This document shows positions 24,650 to 36,667 of a DNA stretch of 64,000 nt, piece by piece; position 1 is the first letter of the stretch; every line of letters starts with the position of its first letter. The stretch is from Rhabditoides inermis (Eukaryota; Nematoda; Chromadorea; Rhabditida; Rhabditidae): contig CAWZYM010000214.1 in the NCBI GenBank assembly GCA_963966185.1, positions 153,501 through 217,500 on the forward strand, in the 5' to 3' direction. Made by a program: the position numbers and the translations under genes. Under the pieces are notes generated by a model that had not been told where the DNA came from, searched no databases, and worked only from the letters and a program-made list of their open reading frames with translations.

Positions 24650-27530
24650 ATGTCACAATAAGGTGCACTCCGTCGTCATTTCTCCATTCCCCCCCCAAAC
24701 GAGGCGAGGAACACTGACGGAAAATTGATATTCGCGCGCAGACAAAGCAACCCAATTCTAAACGCGCAAAACGTCTCTTCTCACAGAGGAGCAGAGCAAA
24801 AAAAAAACGGGGGAAATAGCATTCTGGCCCCTTGCATTTGGGAATAACTGGCAGAGGAGCCGAGGGAGAAAAGGAGCATTCGAATTCAATAGCATATTCA
24901 AATACCTCGAAAGAGTGAAAGAAAATTTATTTGTTTACAGGATATACAGATGAGACTGAATAGCACTCGGCGAAAAGAGGCATAAATAACGCATTTGATA
25001 TATGGAGCGGAAATCCGGGTGCTTCAGAATTCGTCATTAGGGTGAAGGCAAATAATATGCTTCATCGCTTCATCCACCTTTTCTTCTACTAGATTATATA
25101 CATTGTATAGACATCGCATGTACTTTACGCTTCGCAGGTCTCTCCATTGAACATCTTCCTTTACCTTCTTTCTCTCTCTCTCTCTCTCTCTCCCCCCCCC
25201 TCAGACAATGTATTCCAAGTAGACATTCAAGGAGCACAACACAACAAGTACAAACAAAAACATTCCATTCTTTACCTGGTACTGGTGTTATCGAATAAAG
25301 ACGGAGGGCGATATGTAGGAGGCCATTGAAGGACCAATTATCCACAACCACATCCCCCAATTCTCAGAGTACAATGATCATTGACCAAGCTTCCTCTCCG
25401 ACTCACACTCAGATCTCAGAATACCAACGCGTCAACGTCAACTACATACTCGCAACCACCATAATAATATAGTTCACATCCAAAATCTATCATGTAAACG
25501 GAAACTCCAACTTCTCAACTACGACAAGTCGAAAACATGTTTCACTTCAACACATTATAACCGAAAACATTAATTTACCCAAGTTTTCATATTATTCAAA
25601 TTCAATCAATAAATCAATACTCCCCCACCTCTCCGAGTTCCATGATCGGGGCGCCGGGATGGCGCATGTCCCACAGACTCGTGCGGTGCGACGACAGTGA
25701 CGCGCAAATATTCTCCATCTCACGGTTCCACTGCAGCGCTTTCACCTAAATGAATTAGGTGCTTGAGTTGATTGTACACATATTGCACATACGGTAACCC
25801 TATATACCTGACTATAATTGTTGTACATACAGAGTAACCCCATATTCCAGATCTCAAAGTACAGTAACCCCGATACACCGCACCTGATCCTGGAACGAGG
25901 GCTGTCCGGGTGAGAACGGCTGCTGCAGGTTGGACAGATCCCACAGCAGCAGCTGGCCTGCAGAGAATACACATACACTATACGTTTCACAGGTAGCGTG
26001 TAGCGACCAGTGCAAACATATTCAACAATCAGAAACATGTAACACGACTATAACCTATGGGACCATGGTGTCGATGCAACAATAATCGAACAGTCGAAAC
26101 GAAACGAACACAGTGGCAATTTGGTGATCAATAAATCGATAAATCAATACGTACCTGCGCCGGCGCCGCTCATGGCCCACTTGTTGCAGGCTGACACAGC
26201 GAGGGCGGTAACGCCCCCGCGGTGGTCGGCCCGGGCAGAGACGACCGACAGGGACGAGCCTGGAGGGGAGAGTGGATTAGAGGGTAGGGTACGCTGAGCT
26301 CATCGAGTCAACACGGGTCTGTATGGACATCAGGACTCATCTATTCTCCCAGCGCCAGTTGAACACCTCTCATGCTATATGTACATGAAATGCGATTCTG
26401 GATAAATATTTGATTACGTCCCAATGACCAGTCAATCGTGAGGACGCGAGGTACATCCGAGTCCGTCAAACAGTTGAACAGTATTCGGGATCTATTATAT
26501 CATTACATAGTGACGACAATAAACCGTGCGAAATATGTTTCCACGAATGACCCTCACACGAATAGGTAAGCTATGCAAATCGTGCCTTGATCAAAATTTC
26601 AAAATCAGTAAACCAACCAACAACCAACCTTGACAACTACCAACAATAAGTTCGAGTACTTCATCAATCAATAAATCAATACACCCACCGTCGACAATCG
26701 CCTGCGCATCGAGGGCGACGAAACGCCCGTTGTCGCATCCGGCCAGGAGCAGACCCGACGGGTGCTGTGAGGGAGCGTGCGGCAGAGAGCACCATACGGC
26801 AGAGTTCACACTGAACAACACGCGTTATGCCAGACTTGCTAACTGAACCAGTGAACCTGACCAATCCAGCACCACACCACAGAGTGCACACTGAACAACA
26901 CACATTCAGCTAGATTTTTTCACGTAACTGAACCACTAGGCCGAAATATACTTTACTTTGACACGCTGCGGGAAAATGGGGGTGCGACTGCGCTGACGCT
27001 CTCGCACTTTCAAACAACGTCAAAGTATATTTCAGCCTAGTGTTGCAGAATAACATAATGGCATGACTCGTACCGGTACTCGCTGCGCAGACTGCTGGTG
27101 GGGCGGGGGCGGGGCGTGGCGAGGTCGCCGACGTCGACATAGTCCAGTGCCGCCTGGCCGCTCGCGTTCAGAGACGCGTCGAACTGCTGCGCCCAGTCGG
27201 CCACGATCAGGCCCTGGCGGAGGTATTGGTTACTGGTAATCGATATTAAGGTAAGTAGATCACGCCCTGAGGGGGGAGTTGCTGGTAATCGATATTATGG
27301 TAAGTAGAAAATAACTAGATAGTTTTCTTCGAACCCATGAAAAAAATGTGTTCAGATGACGTTTGAAGTGATGTTTTGAAGTGACTGATCGTGAATAACT
27401 ACCTTAGCGTTCGAGTCGAGTAACTAGTAAGGTAACCAGTAAACAAACAAGTAAACAACCTTACCTGTCGTTCTAGCCCGGCCGGCGCCCACGCGAACAC
27501 GCCGGAGCGTGTGTAGCGAGACGCGAACAT
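10280..27530 (-). CDS. sec-31: SEC-31, outer-coat subunit of COPII
   Basis: Thirty-three exons form one open frame of 1173 aa: 27530-27465, 27213-27074, 26810-26689, 26259-26155, 25957-25884, 25745-25629, 23361-23249, 22198-22136, 22021-21940, 21277-21137, 21045-20982, 20890-20799, 20343-20260, 19241-19121, 16920-16813, 16536-16430, 16261-16171, 15947-15888, 15703-15605, 15459-15317, 15052-14977, 14764-14678, 14596-14523, 14196-14089, 13871-13746, 13505-13146, 12814-12725, 12533-12429, 12250-12143, 11627-11493, 11199-11125, 10836-10717, 10345-10280. The order of parts is that of Sec31: N-terminal WD40 propeller (about 1-390; MFASRYTRSGVFAWAP, QLLLWDL, SLWDMRHP, YKWDLR, LLLSASHDGQILL), alpha-solenoid (about 395-820), Pro/Met/Gln-rich region (about 822-1085) with the conserved GWNDPP, and a C-terminal SRA1-like helical domain ending SPFVPALKSLYSLAQQ. 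In the known family the propeller and solenoid build the COPII cage with Sec13, and the Trp-Asn motif stimulates Sar1 GTPase through Sec23. A CAG acceptor sits 13 nt before the ATG. Several donors are weak, such as GTCAGT at 20798. Confidence 0.95.
11764..11795 (-). repeat. Diverged copy of the acceptor region of the sec-31 exon at 11627
   Basis: In the minus direction the true acceptor region reads CATGACTCGATGCAGTTGCAG before the exon at 11627, and this copy reads CATGACTCTGTACACTTGCAG. Downstream flanks (TTTCATGATCATCA and TTTCATGATCATGAAC near 11704 and 11942) are also repeated, so a block of 100-250 bp was duplicated in tandem. The AG is kept in the copy. A GGTA tetranucleotide array follows at about 11798-11856. 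Confidence 0.6.
11798..11856 (+). repeat. (GGTA)n microsatellite
   Basis: About 14 uninterrupted GGTA tetranucleotides lie within the sec-31 intron 11628-12142. On the sense (minus) strand this reads TACC, a word also prominent in the mini-introns of neighbouring genes. Confidence 0.85.
12263..12302 (+). repeat. (CT)n microsatellite in a sec-31 intron
   Basis: About 20 CT dinucleotides lie next to the acceptor of the exon 12250-12143. On the sense strand this is a GA tract. Confidence 0.85.
12546..12735 (+). repeat. Dispersed TTCGAAACACTCCCGAA-type repeat, sec-31 intron copy
   Basis: A block of repeated TTCGAAACACT(T/C)CCGAATTGC words ends in CCGAAGAGACTGATGGCACC, filling the sec-31 intron 12534-12724 and running to the exon edge. 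The same arrangement, with a near-identical end (CCGAAGAGACTGACCGCACC), occurs in the MSP-gene intron at about 50477-50640, in the same plus-strand orientation although the host genes are on opposite strands. Weaker relatives lie at 3040-3150, 3781-3990 and 35195-35250. It is an interspersed element of unknown class. Confidence 0.7.
13936..13990 (-). pseudogene. Partial, stopped copy of the sec-31 exon at 13871-13746
   Basis: Upstream of the true exon (S L S T L R H C L W E A C G G R E R...) lies a second TTTTCAG acceptor followed by a diverged copy reading S P S S L R H C M W E A C G G R E and then TAG. The copy covers roughly the first 17 codons. Inclusion would truncate SEC-31. The flanking ACTCGTACAAGTACTATAT is also repeated, showing a tandem duplication of about 115 bp. 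Confidence 0.75.
15960..16165 (+). repeat. CT-rich low-complexity tract in a sec-31 intron
   Basis: About 200 bp of CT/CCT sequence occupies most of the intron 15948-16170. Similar tracts lie at 16731-16812 and 20140-20259 in the same gene. Confidence 0.8.
16925..17345 (+). repeat. Diverged tandem minisatellite, unit about 75-100 bp
   Basis: Five or more degenerate units each contain ATATGTTTCACGGAACATGTAATA followed by a variant of CATAATTTTCTAC, immediately downstream (sense) of a LINE insertion. A further related segment (TTTCACGAAACATCCAA) lies on the other side of the LINE at about 19063, so the LINE entered or was duplicated with this array. Confidence 0.7.
17330..17499 (-). repeat. 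Duplicated exon-end/donor sequence downstream of the LINE
   Basis: On the minus strand, directly after the LINE tail, the sequence restarts with TGCTACAGAGCG and a GAGGGTGAGTG donor. This matches the end of the sec-31 exon 19241-19121 (ATGCTACAGAGCGAGG... GTGAGTG). It continues to a TTTCGTGAAA block that matches the sequence at the LINE 5' junction. The right-hand copy is about 90 bp (19058-19147) and this one about 170 bp. Confidence 0.7.
17500..19058 (-). mobile_element. 5'-truncated LINE of the CR1/Jockey group in a sec-31 intron
   Basis: A single open frame at 19075-17654 encodes about 470 residues of reverse transcriptase with LYKKGARDDPLNYRPISL, FRKNRSTNAQLIE, IYFDFKKAFDTINH, GVPQGSCLGPILFNVYINDI and the catalytic YADDLK, then the usual C-terminal FALWNTLPNNI region. 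The endonuclease part is absent. The first residues (MFREMY) come from flanking DNA, so the true 5' boundary is near 19058. The 3' end runs through an AT-rich tail of ATTATTATTA at about 17503-17520. It sits inside the sec-31 intron 16921-19120 in the same transcriptional orientation as sec-31. The frame is uninterrupted, suggesting a fairly recent insertion. Confidence 0.88.
19505..19912 (-). repeat. Dispersed repeat, full-length copy 3
   Basis: It is near-identical to 541-935 in reverse orientation, running from CTTTTCCCCGCGG to GGATAAACGATTGATTGATT. It sits in the sec-31 intron 19242-20259. Comparison with copy 1 fixes both ends and shows the terminal GATT repeat. Confidence 0.85.
21395..21545 (-). 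repeat. Two extra copies of the acceptor of sec-31 exon 21277-21137
   Basis: The true junction (minus) reads TTTGCCAG/ATGGGTCGCTGCGG. Copies at about 21401-21422 (TTTCTTAG/ATGGGTCGCTGCGTC) and 21522-21542 (ATTCGCAG/ATGGGCCACTGCTG) both keep AG at the junction and stand 120-130 bp apart in the upstream intron. Confidence 0.75.
22921..23210 (-). repeat. Array of five diverged 5' splice-junction copies (sec-31 exon 23361-23249)
   Basis: The true junction (minus) is GTACAAGTGGGATCTGAG/GTGGGA at 23249. Copies begin near 23207, 23178, 23094, 23030 and 22944, spaced 40-90 bp. Several read GTGGGA(T/C)CT(G/C)AG/GTA(T/C)GA, i.e. better matches to a donor consensus than the true site. Confidence 0.8.
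23429..23582 (-). repeat. Array of three diverged 3' splice-junction copies (same sec-31 exon)
   Basis: The true junction is TTTTCAG/ATTGGCGGCGGCGTT at 23361. Upstream copies read CTTTCAG/ATTGGCGGCTG (about 23441), GCTTGCAG/ATTGGCGGCAG (about 23492) and GACTTGCAG/ATTGGCGTTG (about 23572). All keep AG. Confidence 0.8.
26881..26905 (-). pseudogene. Partial copy of the start of sec-31 exon 26810-26689
   Basis: The true exon begins GTTCAG/TGTGAACTCTGCCGTATGG (R-V-N-S-A-V-W-C). About 80 bp upstream a copy reads GTTCAG/TGTGCACTCTGTGGTGTGG (V-H-S-V-V-W-C in the same phase) and then diverges. Confidence 0.7.
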
Positions 27531-27543
27531 CCGAAAGGAAACA

Positions 27544-27545
27544 CT
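27544..27545 (-). promoter_or_regulatory. Likely trans-splice acceptor of sec-31
   Basis: GGCTTGCAG ends here, 13 nt upstream of the sec-31 ATG at 27530, with no upstream coding exon found. A 3' splice site this close to the start codon is the usual mark of spliced-leader addition in nematodes; a 5' UTR intron is the alternative. Confidence 0.55.
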
Positions 27546-28223
27546 GCAAGCCAAATCAAATCATGTCATATGATAATGAATCCACTTCAATCAATCACGG
27601 AATCGTAATCGATGAATAAATTGCACGGATATGGCATCTGCTGAGAGTCTGGCAGACGTGCGTTCAGTGTAAACAAAAAGGAGCAGGCGCGAGATTGGGT
27701 GAGATAGGAACGGCAATCAACACGGTTCGAAGAGACTGTTGGTTAGTCACAAAACACATTATTGCAATATGAAATCGGCATGAACCTGCGTCGAAACGGG
27801 AAGAGAAGAGAGGAGAAGGACACAGCATACATGCAACACATATCGATTCGGAAGACACGGTGGGTTACGGAGTGAACAACAATTCATGTTTATAGTTATA
27901 TACTGAAAGATGCACACGTCATCCCTCCATACGTGGATGTTTGTACGTAGTCAAGGTTCCTGCTCGGCTTTCGCAATGCGTGACAGAGAGGAGAGAGATA
28001 GAAGAACAAACCGCGCGCTGCGCGTGAGAGATCGATGGAAACTGGTACAAGAACTGGGTAAGCAAATTGTTGGGCAGAATAGTAACGGAAAACAGAACGT
28101 GACCACGTCATATCCACAGCTGTTAGGGAAGATCGCTGGTCGATCGCGCGAACGCACTAGTTTTTGCCTCCTCTGTAAAAATCGCTTAGCACGAAGCAAC
28201 ACCACACACAACGCAACACAAGG

Positions 28224-28229
28224 TTTATT
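28224..28229 (-). terminator. Poly(A) signal AATAAA of the SH2 kinase at 28355-30378
   Basis: AATAAA on the minus strand lies about 126 nt past the TAG stop at 28357-28355. Confidence 0.5.
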
Positions 28230-28354
28230 GGCGGAGCTGGTTGGGTGTGTACAATTTTCTCTCTATACTCTGCGATGAAAATGTATTCCAATGGTTTAAG
28301 AGAACGGTGATTTTCTAAGTAGTTTTGTAAGATTGGCGTGGGTGGCTGGTCGGG

Positions 28355-28869
28355 CTAGACCTTGATGTCTTTGAGTGCGCGGAATATCTTGCCCATTTCG
28401 ATGCGTTTGGCGGGATCCTTCTCCCAACACTGGTACACAACCTTCGCCACCGCCGGCGGAGTGTCCTCAAAACAATCAATCAATCGATAATCGATCGATA
28501 ATCAATCAATACCTTGGGCATCTCCATGCGATAGTTTTGCACGACAATCTTGGCTCTAGTCTGGAGACGGGTCAGTCCGGGATACGGCTCACCACCGTCA
28601 CTGTAGATCTCATACACCAGAATGCCTAAATACAACAACCAATAATCAATCGATAATCGATCGATACCGTAGCTCCACACGTCACTCTTCAGCGAGTAGA
28701 TCTTCTCCTGCAGCGTCTCGGGCGCCAGCCATTTCACTGGCACCTACAATTGGAGCGGTACGGTACTTTTAAAAAGGTTACTGTACCTTCTCGAGCGTGT
28801 CGTCATGCACCACTGCCTTGTCGTCACTCATACCAAAGTCGGAGATCTTCACATCCTGAAAGAGGGGTT

Positions 28870-28938
<69 letters not shown>

Positions 28939-29557
28939 TACCTGCTTGGCAGAGAGGAGGCAGTTTCTGGCGGCAATGTCTCTGTGGATGCACTGCTGCT
29001 TCTCGAGGTAGTACAGGCCGTCCGAAGCTTCGACCGCGAATCGCAGCTTCGTCGCACCGTTGCACTTGTTTTTGCGCAGGTAGGAGACCAGCGAGCCGCC
29101 TGACATACGGCTCACCCTTTTTAGATAGGACTCCAAGTGAACCACAAGAAAAAACACCTCAGTCCTTCTCAGTTAGGTCACTCATTTAGGCGAATTCCAA
29201 GCAACATTATAAACGACAAGCGCTTTTGAATAGGTCAGCTAACGTCATTGCGTTGAGTCTTCTTACGTCACATCTTACGTTATTGAGTCCTCACCTGTGC
29301 ACACCTCCATGACGAGCATGAGTGGCACCTCGTGAACGGCCACGCCCAGAATCTTCACCACATGTTTGTGGTTGTACTTGCGCATCAGACGAGCCTCCTT
29401 CATGAACTTGAGACGCGCCTCGCGTGTCGCCTATACGGTAGCCGGTACGGGATACGGTAGCCACAGTATACCTCGTTGCGCATCGTCTTCACAGCCACCT
29501 CCTGCTTCTCCTTGCCGACAGAGTACTCGGCGAGGTACACCTAGAGAGAGGGTGGGT

Positions 29558-29602
<45 letters not shown>

Positions 29603-30378
29603 AGAGTACCTCTCCGAACGCGCCCTCTCCCAGCTTCTTGACCATGACGATCGAGTCATGATTGAGCAGCCACGCCGTCCGCTCGACTGCGCGCCGCAGA
29701 GTCGCCTTCGAAGACGACGACAGAGGAGACTTGGTCGACCTAGGTATACGGTAGGGTACTGTAGGTTACGATAACTCTCACTTGTGGTAGTTTATGAGGT
29801 CGGAGATGCTCTTCTCGTGATGCGACTCGAGGTAGAACGTGCCGGAAGGGTCCTACAGCGAATGTTTCCTTATATAACGTAGTCTACCGTATACCTGGTT
29901 GATCATGAAGTGCACGATGCGGCCCTCGTGCTTGACGGAAAGAGCGAGAACGATGACTCCTGAAAAGGGTATGAGAGAGAGAGAGAAAGAAAGAGAGAGA
30001 GGTTACCAGGGGAGTGCTCAGTCTTGCGGAGGAGGAAGTCTCCCTCCTTCTTGAGCAGTGGCTCGGCGTCGGTGCGCGGAATCAGCCCGTGGTAGTACTC
30101 CGCCGTCCTCACGTCATCCGTGATCGACAGTGGCTCGTCGTCCTTCTTCTCCCGGTCGGTCGGCTGCTGAAACGAGGGCGACGTGGAGGAGGAAAAGGAG
30201 GAGAAGGAGAAGAAGGAGATGGAGAAAGAAGAGAAGATGGGGAAGATAAAGAAGGGTAGAGTGGAGAAAAGAAAATGGAGGACGAGAGGGAGGAGATGTA
30301 GAAGGAGGAGGAGAAGAAGGAGGAGCAGTAGCACACCTGTCCGGCCGCAGTGGCGATGCTGGCGTCCTTCTTCACCAT
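28355..30378 (-). CDS. SH2-tyrosine kinase, nematode Fer-like class (catalytically complete)
   Basis: Twelve exons (30378-30337, 30166-30007, 29959-29895, 29852-29782, 29739-29610, 29540-29472, 29430-29295, 29099-28942, 28855-28787, 28743-28668, 28625-28513, 28465-28355) encode 399 aa. The SH2 domain (about 38-112) starts EYYHGLIPRTDAEPLL and has the phosphotyrosine-binding Arg in GDFLLRK (R61). The kinase domain (about 143-392) keeps every key motif: GEGAFGE loop (150-156), VAVK lysine K174, HRDIAARN (263-270), DFG (283-285), APE (307-309) and SDVWSYG. This short SH2-kinase layout without an F-BAR region is typical of the expanded nematode Fer-like kinases (FRK-1/KIN relatives), which act at membranes and adherens junctions or in sperm. 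The start at 30378 is the first ATG; the frame continues upstream through RVRRRQSIGG. Introns include 41-47 nt mini-introns and one of pure CT sequence. Confidence 0.93.
28867..28935 (+). repeat. GA tract forming most of a kinase intron
   Basis: The intron 28856-28941 reads, on the sense strand, GTACTC then (TC)n then CAACCCCTCTTTCAG. Essentially all of the intron apart from its ends is a dinucleotide repeat. Confidence 0.85.
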
Positions 30379-30927
30379 GCCTCCGATGGACTGACGTCTC
30401 CGCACCCGCCGCACGCCTTATAAGGACATCGACTGGACGAGATCGCACGAATTCGCACTCATGCATTGTATTCTTGAGATTTTGTGTGAATTCTGGGGCG
30501 GAGCCTGTGATTTGCGTGCGCACGAAGCTGACGTGAGGGTTGGATTGGAGGAGGTGGTCCAGTCGATTGTGCCATACTCGCGTCGAGCGGTGCGTTCTCT
30601 ACACATCTGTCTCTCCCTCTTTCTCTCTCTCTTTCTCTCTTCCTCTCTCTCTCTTTTTTTCTCTTTCTCTTTCTCTCTCTCTGCCTCTTCTCCCCTTTCT
30701 CTCTCTCTCTCTCTATCCCCCCTCTCTCTCCCCTCTCTCCCCTCTCTCCCTATCTCTGCCTCTTCTCCCCTTTCTCTCTCTCTCTATCCCCCCCTCTCTC
30801 TCCCCTCTCTCCCCTCCCTCCCTCTCTCTGCCTCTTCTCCCCTTTCTCTCTCTCTCTCTCCCTCTCTCTCTCTCCCTCCCACCTCTCTCCCCACCCCCCC
30901 TCCCTCCAGCCCTCCCCGCCCCATCCG
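30379..30927. promoter_or_regulatory. Shared divergent upstream region of the SH2 kinase and the RING gene
   Basis: Start codons of the two divergent genes lie 550 bp apart. The right 300 bp (30605-30905) is a CT tract that may be a 5' UTR intron or outron of the RING gene, ending in a CTCCAG acceptor at 30909. That leaves about 220 bp of unique sequence for a bidirectional promoter. No specific factor sites were identified. Confidence 0.5.
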
Positions 30928-32635
<1,708 letters not shown>

Positions 32636-32748
32636 ACTCGAGTCTCGCCGCTTCTTTCGCCTACTTTTATCACTTACAAAACCAGTACCTACATTGCGAT
32701 TTAAAAATGCCTTGCTAGCAAACGCGAGAAAATTGTACATATTTGTGG

Positions 32749-32754
32749 AATAAA
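32749..32754 (+). terminator. Poly(A) signal AATAAA of the RING gene
   Basis: It lies 114 nt after the TGA stop at 32633-32635. The region 32636-32991 separates two convergent genes and has no other clear content. Confidence 0.65.
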
Positions 32755-32991
32755 GTGTTTCGTCTAGACATGACTTCGACTCTGCGGGAGTCGAAAGAAG
32801 ACTATGAAAAAATGCCAGCGAGTTTTCAACAAAATCGTCATAAGTTACAAGCTGTACATTTATTATTGCACACTATTCAAAAACACATGGCAAACTCTCC
32901 TTCATTTCGCACCAATACTCGTAAGACAGTAGAATATAAACAACGCTTGAGCTATGCTAAGGACGCGAACGAAAAAAAAGACAATTCGAAA

Positions 32992-33723
32992 TCATAGTGC
33001 GGTGACGGTGGGTGGATCGTCGATAGAGACCGAGTTGTGGTTGCTGCGAGGGAAGATACTGGATCTGCAAGGACCTCTCCTCTCTCTCTCTCTCTTTATC
33101 TCTCTCTCTCCCTTCCTCTCTCTTCCTCTCTCTTCCTCTCCCTCCCTCCCTCCCTCTCTCTTCCTCTTCCTCCCTCTCTCCTCTCTCCCTTCTCTCCTCT
33201 CCCTCTCCTCAATCCTTTCCCCTATCTCTCTCCCCCTCTCTCCTCCTCCCCCTCTCTCTTCCTCTCCGCTTCTCTCCTCTCTCCCTCTCTCCATCTCTCC
33301 TTTCCTTTCTCTCCTCTCTCTTTCCTCTCTCTCCTTCTTCTTCTTCTCTTAACCTCCCCCTCTCCCTCCCTCCCCCCCACCTCCTTCTATCTCTCTTCTG
33401 TCTCTTGTCATCCTCGCCCTGCCGGACCAGTCCGTCCAGCTGCTCTCTTGTCGAGTGCATCGACGGCCGCTCGTTCGGCTCCTTGGCCCACATGGCGGAG
33501 ATGAGTGTGCACAGCGACGAGAACGGCTGATAACGGCCGATTCATTCACGTTTCGACAATCTACTACATATTGCTGAAGATGATTCGTGGAAAATATAAA
33601 AGTATGGACACGTAATAGAATATGCTTGAGAATTGTGAACAGGTTCGAAAAGTCCCACCTCTGTGTGCTTGGCCCAGTGCGGCGGCGCGGGTCGGCGGCC
33701 GGCGCGGACTACGCAAGCCTGAA

Positions 33724-33754
<31 letters not shown>

Positions 33755-34025
33755 CTCTCTCTCTCTCCCTCTCCCTCTCCCCCTACCTGCATCTCCTCAT
33801 TTGTCGCCGGCTGGCCTGTCCACTCGTGGAAAGGCAAGGCGTACGGCGGCACGTCTGCTCCAGTGTGGCCTGGAGACGGAAGGTTACAGAGGGAGGTACA
33901 TAGGGAGAGAGAGAGGGAGAAAGAGAGAGAGAGAAAGAGAAATAAAGAGAGAGAGGGGGGAAGAGAAAGGGAGGGGCAGAGAAAGAGAAAGAGAGAGTGA
34001 AAGAGAGAGAGAGAGAGAGAGTGAA

Positions 34026-34057
<32 letters not shown>

Positions 34058-34397
34058 AGAGAGAGGGGGAGATCCCACCAGCAAGTTCCCATATGCACTC
34101 GCACCGCCACATCATCTCCCAGAAGACGAGCGCGCACGCGTAGATATCGGCCTGCAACAGTCAGCGCCGTTTCTTTCACATTTTTTTTTGGATAGATGAG
34201 ACCACATTCGATTATTCAAGCCGCGTACGGGCGTGGGGCTTGAAAAGGAACGTCTCTTCTAGTGATAGCTCCCACGCCTCACCTGTATGAGACTGAGCAC
34301 CGGCTGAGTCCTGTCCAGACTGCCATCGAGCAGCTCCGGAGACATATAGCGGAGGGTGCCCAGCTGGAAGAGAGAGAGAGAGTTAGAGAGAGAGAGT

Positions 34398-34444
<47 letters not shown>

Positions 34445-36611
34445 CACCTCGGCCAGCCTCGCCTCCTGCAGGTCTCGCGCCTCAGACGCCAGGCCGAAAT
34501 CGGCCAGAACCGGTGTGCTCTCATCGCCCCTGGAAGATAATGAATAAGAAACTCTCACAAATGAATACAAAACAAGCATCAATGTTCTGCACAGCTAACA
34601 ACATGCAATATGCAATATGGAAACTGAGAAGTCAGTACACGGTGCGGCATCCCTAACAGCGGGTTTATAAGAAATGTGTGGAAGGCCCGACCGCTGTCGC
34701 GACCGCGACGCACGTGATCGGTTCGGTGATGTGTAGCTAGCAAAACTTTCGGAGGTAGAGAAATTTGATCAGGAGACCCGCCACTGAACATGCAAAAGCG
34801 CTGCCACTGCGCCAAGAGACCGCGTAACAGACACACTAGAAAGCGAATGTGAGAGGACAACCGCACAGACGCTGCAGTAGTCATGAGTCATGGCCGAATG
34901 ACGCGCGAGATACCCTTCTATCTAGCCTTATCATCACTACATCGTATCACATGAATCCATATCACATGATTCGGCATGACTGCAAAAATGTGCATTGCAG
35001 CGCAGTCGGCAGTGGGCTAGACTACTAATCCGTTTGTCGGGGGTTCGATTCCCACAGCTGGCACAATTTTGTAAACAATTTGAAAAATGGTCCTGCAACG
35101 ATTGATTGCGCGTCGCGGCGTGCGTCGCGGTTGTGCCCTTCCGCACATTCCACTGACAGCATTGCCGCGCCGTGCAGTAATCGAAACAGTTTCTTGAAAC
35201 GCCTTGTTTGGTCGTGTTTCAAATGGTGTTTTTAAAGAAGTCCAGAAGTGACAGCCTGACGATCAGATCTGTGATCAGTGGATCCAAAGATGCAGACGGT
35301 TTCTTAGAAACTAATAGCTATACAACCATCAAGTAATCAACTATATTCCACGCACCTGAACAGTATGTTGGTGGAGTTGACGTCTCGGTGAGCGATCCGG
35401 CCCTTCGTCACCCCGCTCTCTACAATGCGCGGAGCGTGGAAAGAGAACTTTGACGAATAATGACAAAGAAAAGGACAAGAAGATGTGAAAGTTACAGTGC
35501 TTCGTTTTAAAACACAGTATTTTTTTCAATTCTAAAGGTTCATCGAAAATGTTGGGAAATAAAAGATGGTCATTGTTCATGGCATGGCAAAAATGATACA
35601 GAGTTATATACATTTTCGATCGGAAAAGTAAAAATCTCACCAGTAGTCTCCCCATGGAGGAACGTGAGCGCGTCGGCTACACCTCTGGCGGTGGACAGCA
35701 GACGCGGCCAGGTGAGAGTCATCACCTGCCAGGTAGCGATCGATAGTCAATCAATAATCACAGCACTATGGATGATTGTATGGTTCAGAACAATGGTTCA
35801 CATTCAGACCAACAAACGGGTGAAAAGCCAAACTAGGCATTGAAGACATCTATGCTGATTTGTCAGTTGCTGTCTCGACAGATTTTTCCGTGTCAGTTCA
35901 GAGAGTGTCGCTTTCAATTAGACATCTTCAGTACGATAAGGGTAATAAGGGTGTAGAATTAGGGCATGATGGAAGGGTGAAGTAGATGATGGAGACTGTG
36001 ACCCACCTTGAGCCTGTCCTGCAGGCTCTCGCCGGCGCACAGCTCCAGTCCCAGCCACCACTCGCTGCCCCGCGGCATCTAGAAGTGTTTGTAGAAGAAC
36101 AAGGAGTACTAGAAGGACGCACTAACAGTTACATAGTTACTGTAGTTTCGACGATTTGAACGACATTGAGTCATCGACATTCATGTGGATGGTAAAGGCA
36201 AGGTGAAATGTACGTACTTTCCCGCTCTGTCTACTTTTCTACAAAATTTTCCAACCGATAAATTAAATATTCCACATCTACGCGGATAGTAGAAACATGG
36301 TGAAACGTATGGCTGAACATGAAACGTATCCCGAAACGTATGGCGAAACGCACACCTGCACTTTGCCGCACTGCACGAGTCGAATGATGTGCGGATGGGA
36401 GAAGAGCGAGAGGCGTTGTAGCATCGCCACCTGGAATTAGTTAGCAGTAGAAAAACCAGAAATCTTGAAACTATCGAAAAATGTGGACAAATAAACAACA
36501 TTGATGTTGATTTTTTTTTCAAAAAAGGAAGAACCTCGGTGTGAAAGTAGCTTTCGCGAGCTGCGGTGAAGACTTTCACGGCGATCGTTTGCGAATCGGG
36601 CTCTGAAACGT

Positions 36612-36667
<56 letters not shown>

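Larger units (their letters stand above)
27531..28354. other. Intergenic region between sec-31 and the SH2 kinase
   Basis: Both neighbours are on the minus strand. No exons were found. It should hold the sec-31 promoter (left) and the kinase 3' UTR (right, with AATAAA on the minus strand at 28229-28224, 126 nt after the stop). Confidence 0.6.

Noticed and set aside
30379..30414. Earlier start for the SH2 kinase including RVRRRQSIGG
   Set aside because: The frame is open upstream, but no ATG precedes it before a stop or splice signal, so the ATG at 30378 is preferred. The extension stays possible if an upstream exon exists.
32743..32997. 84-codon plus-strand open frame after the RING gene
   Set aside because: It overlaps the RING gene poly(A) signal and the last exon of the DAF-4-like gene, and shows no family features.
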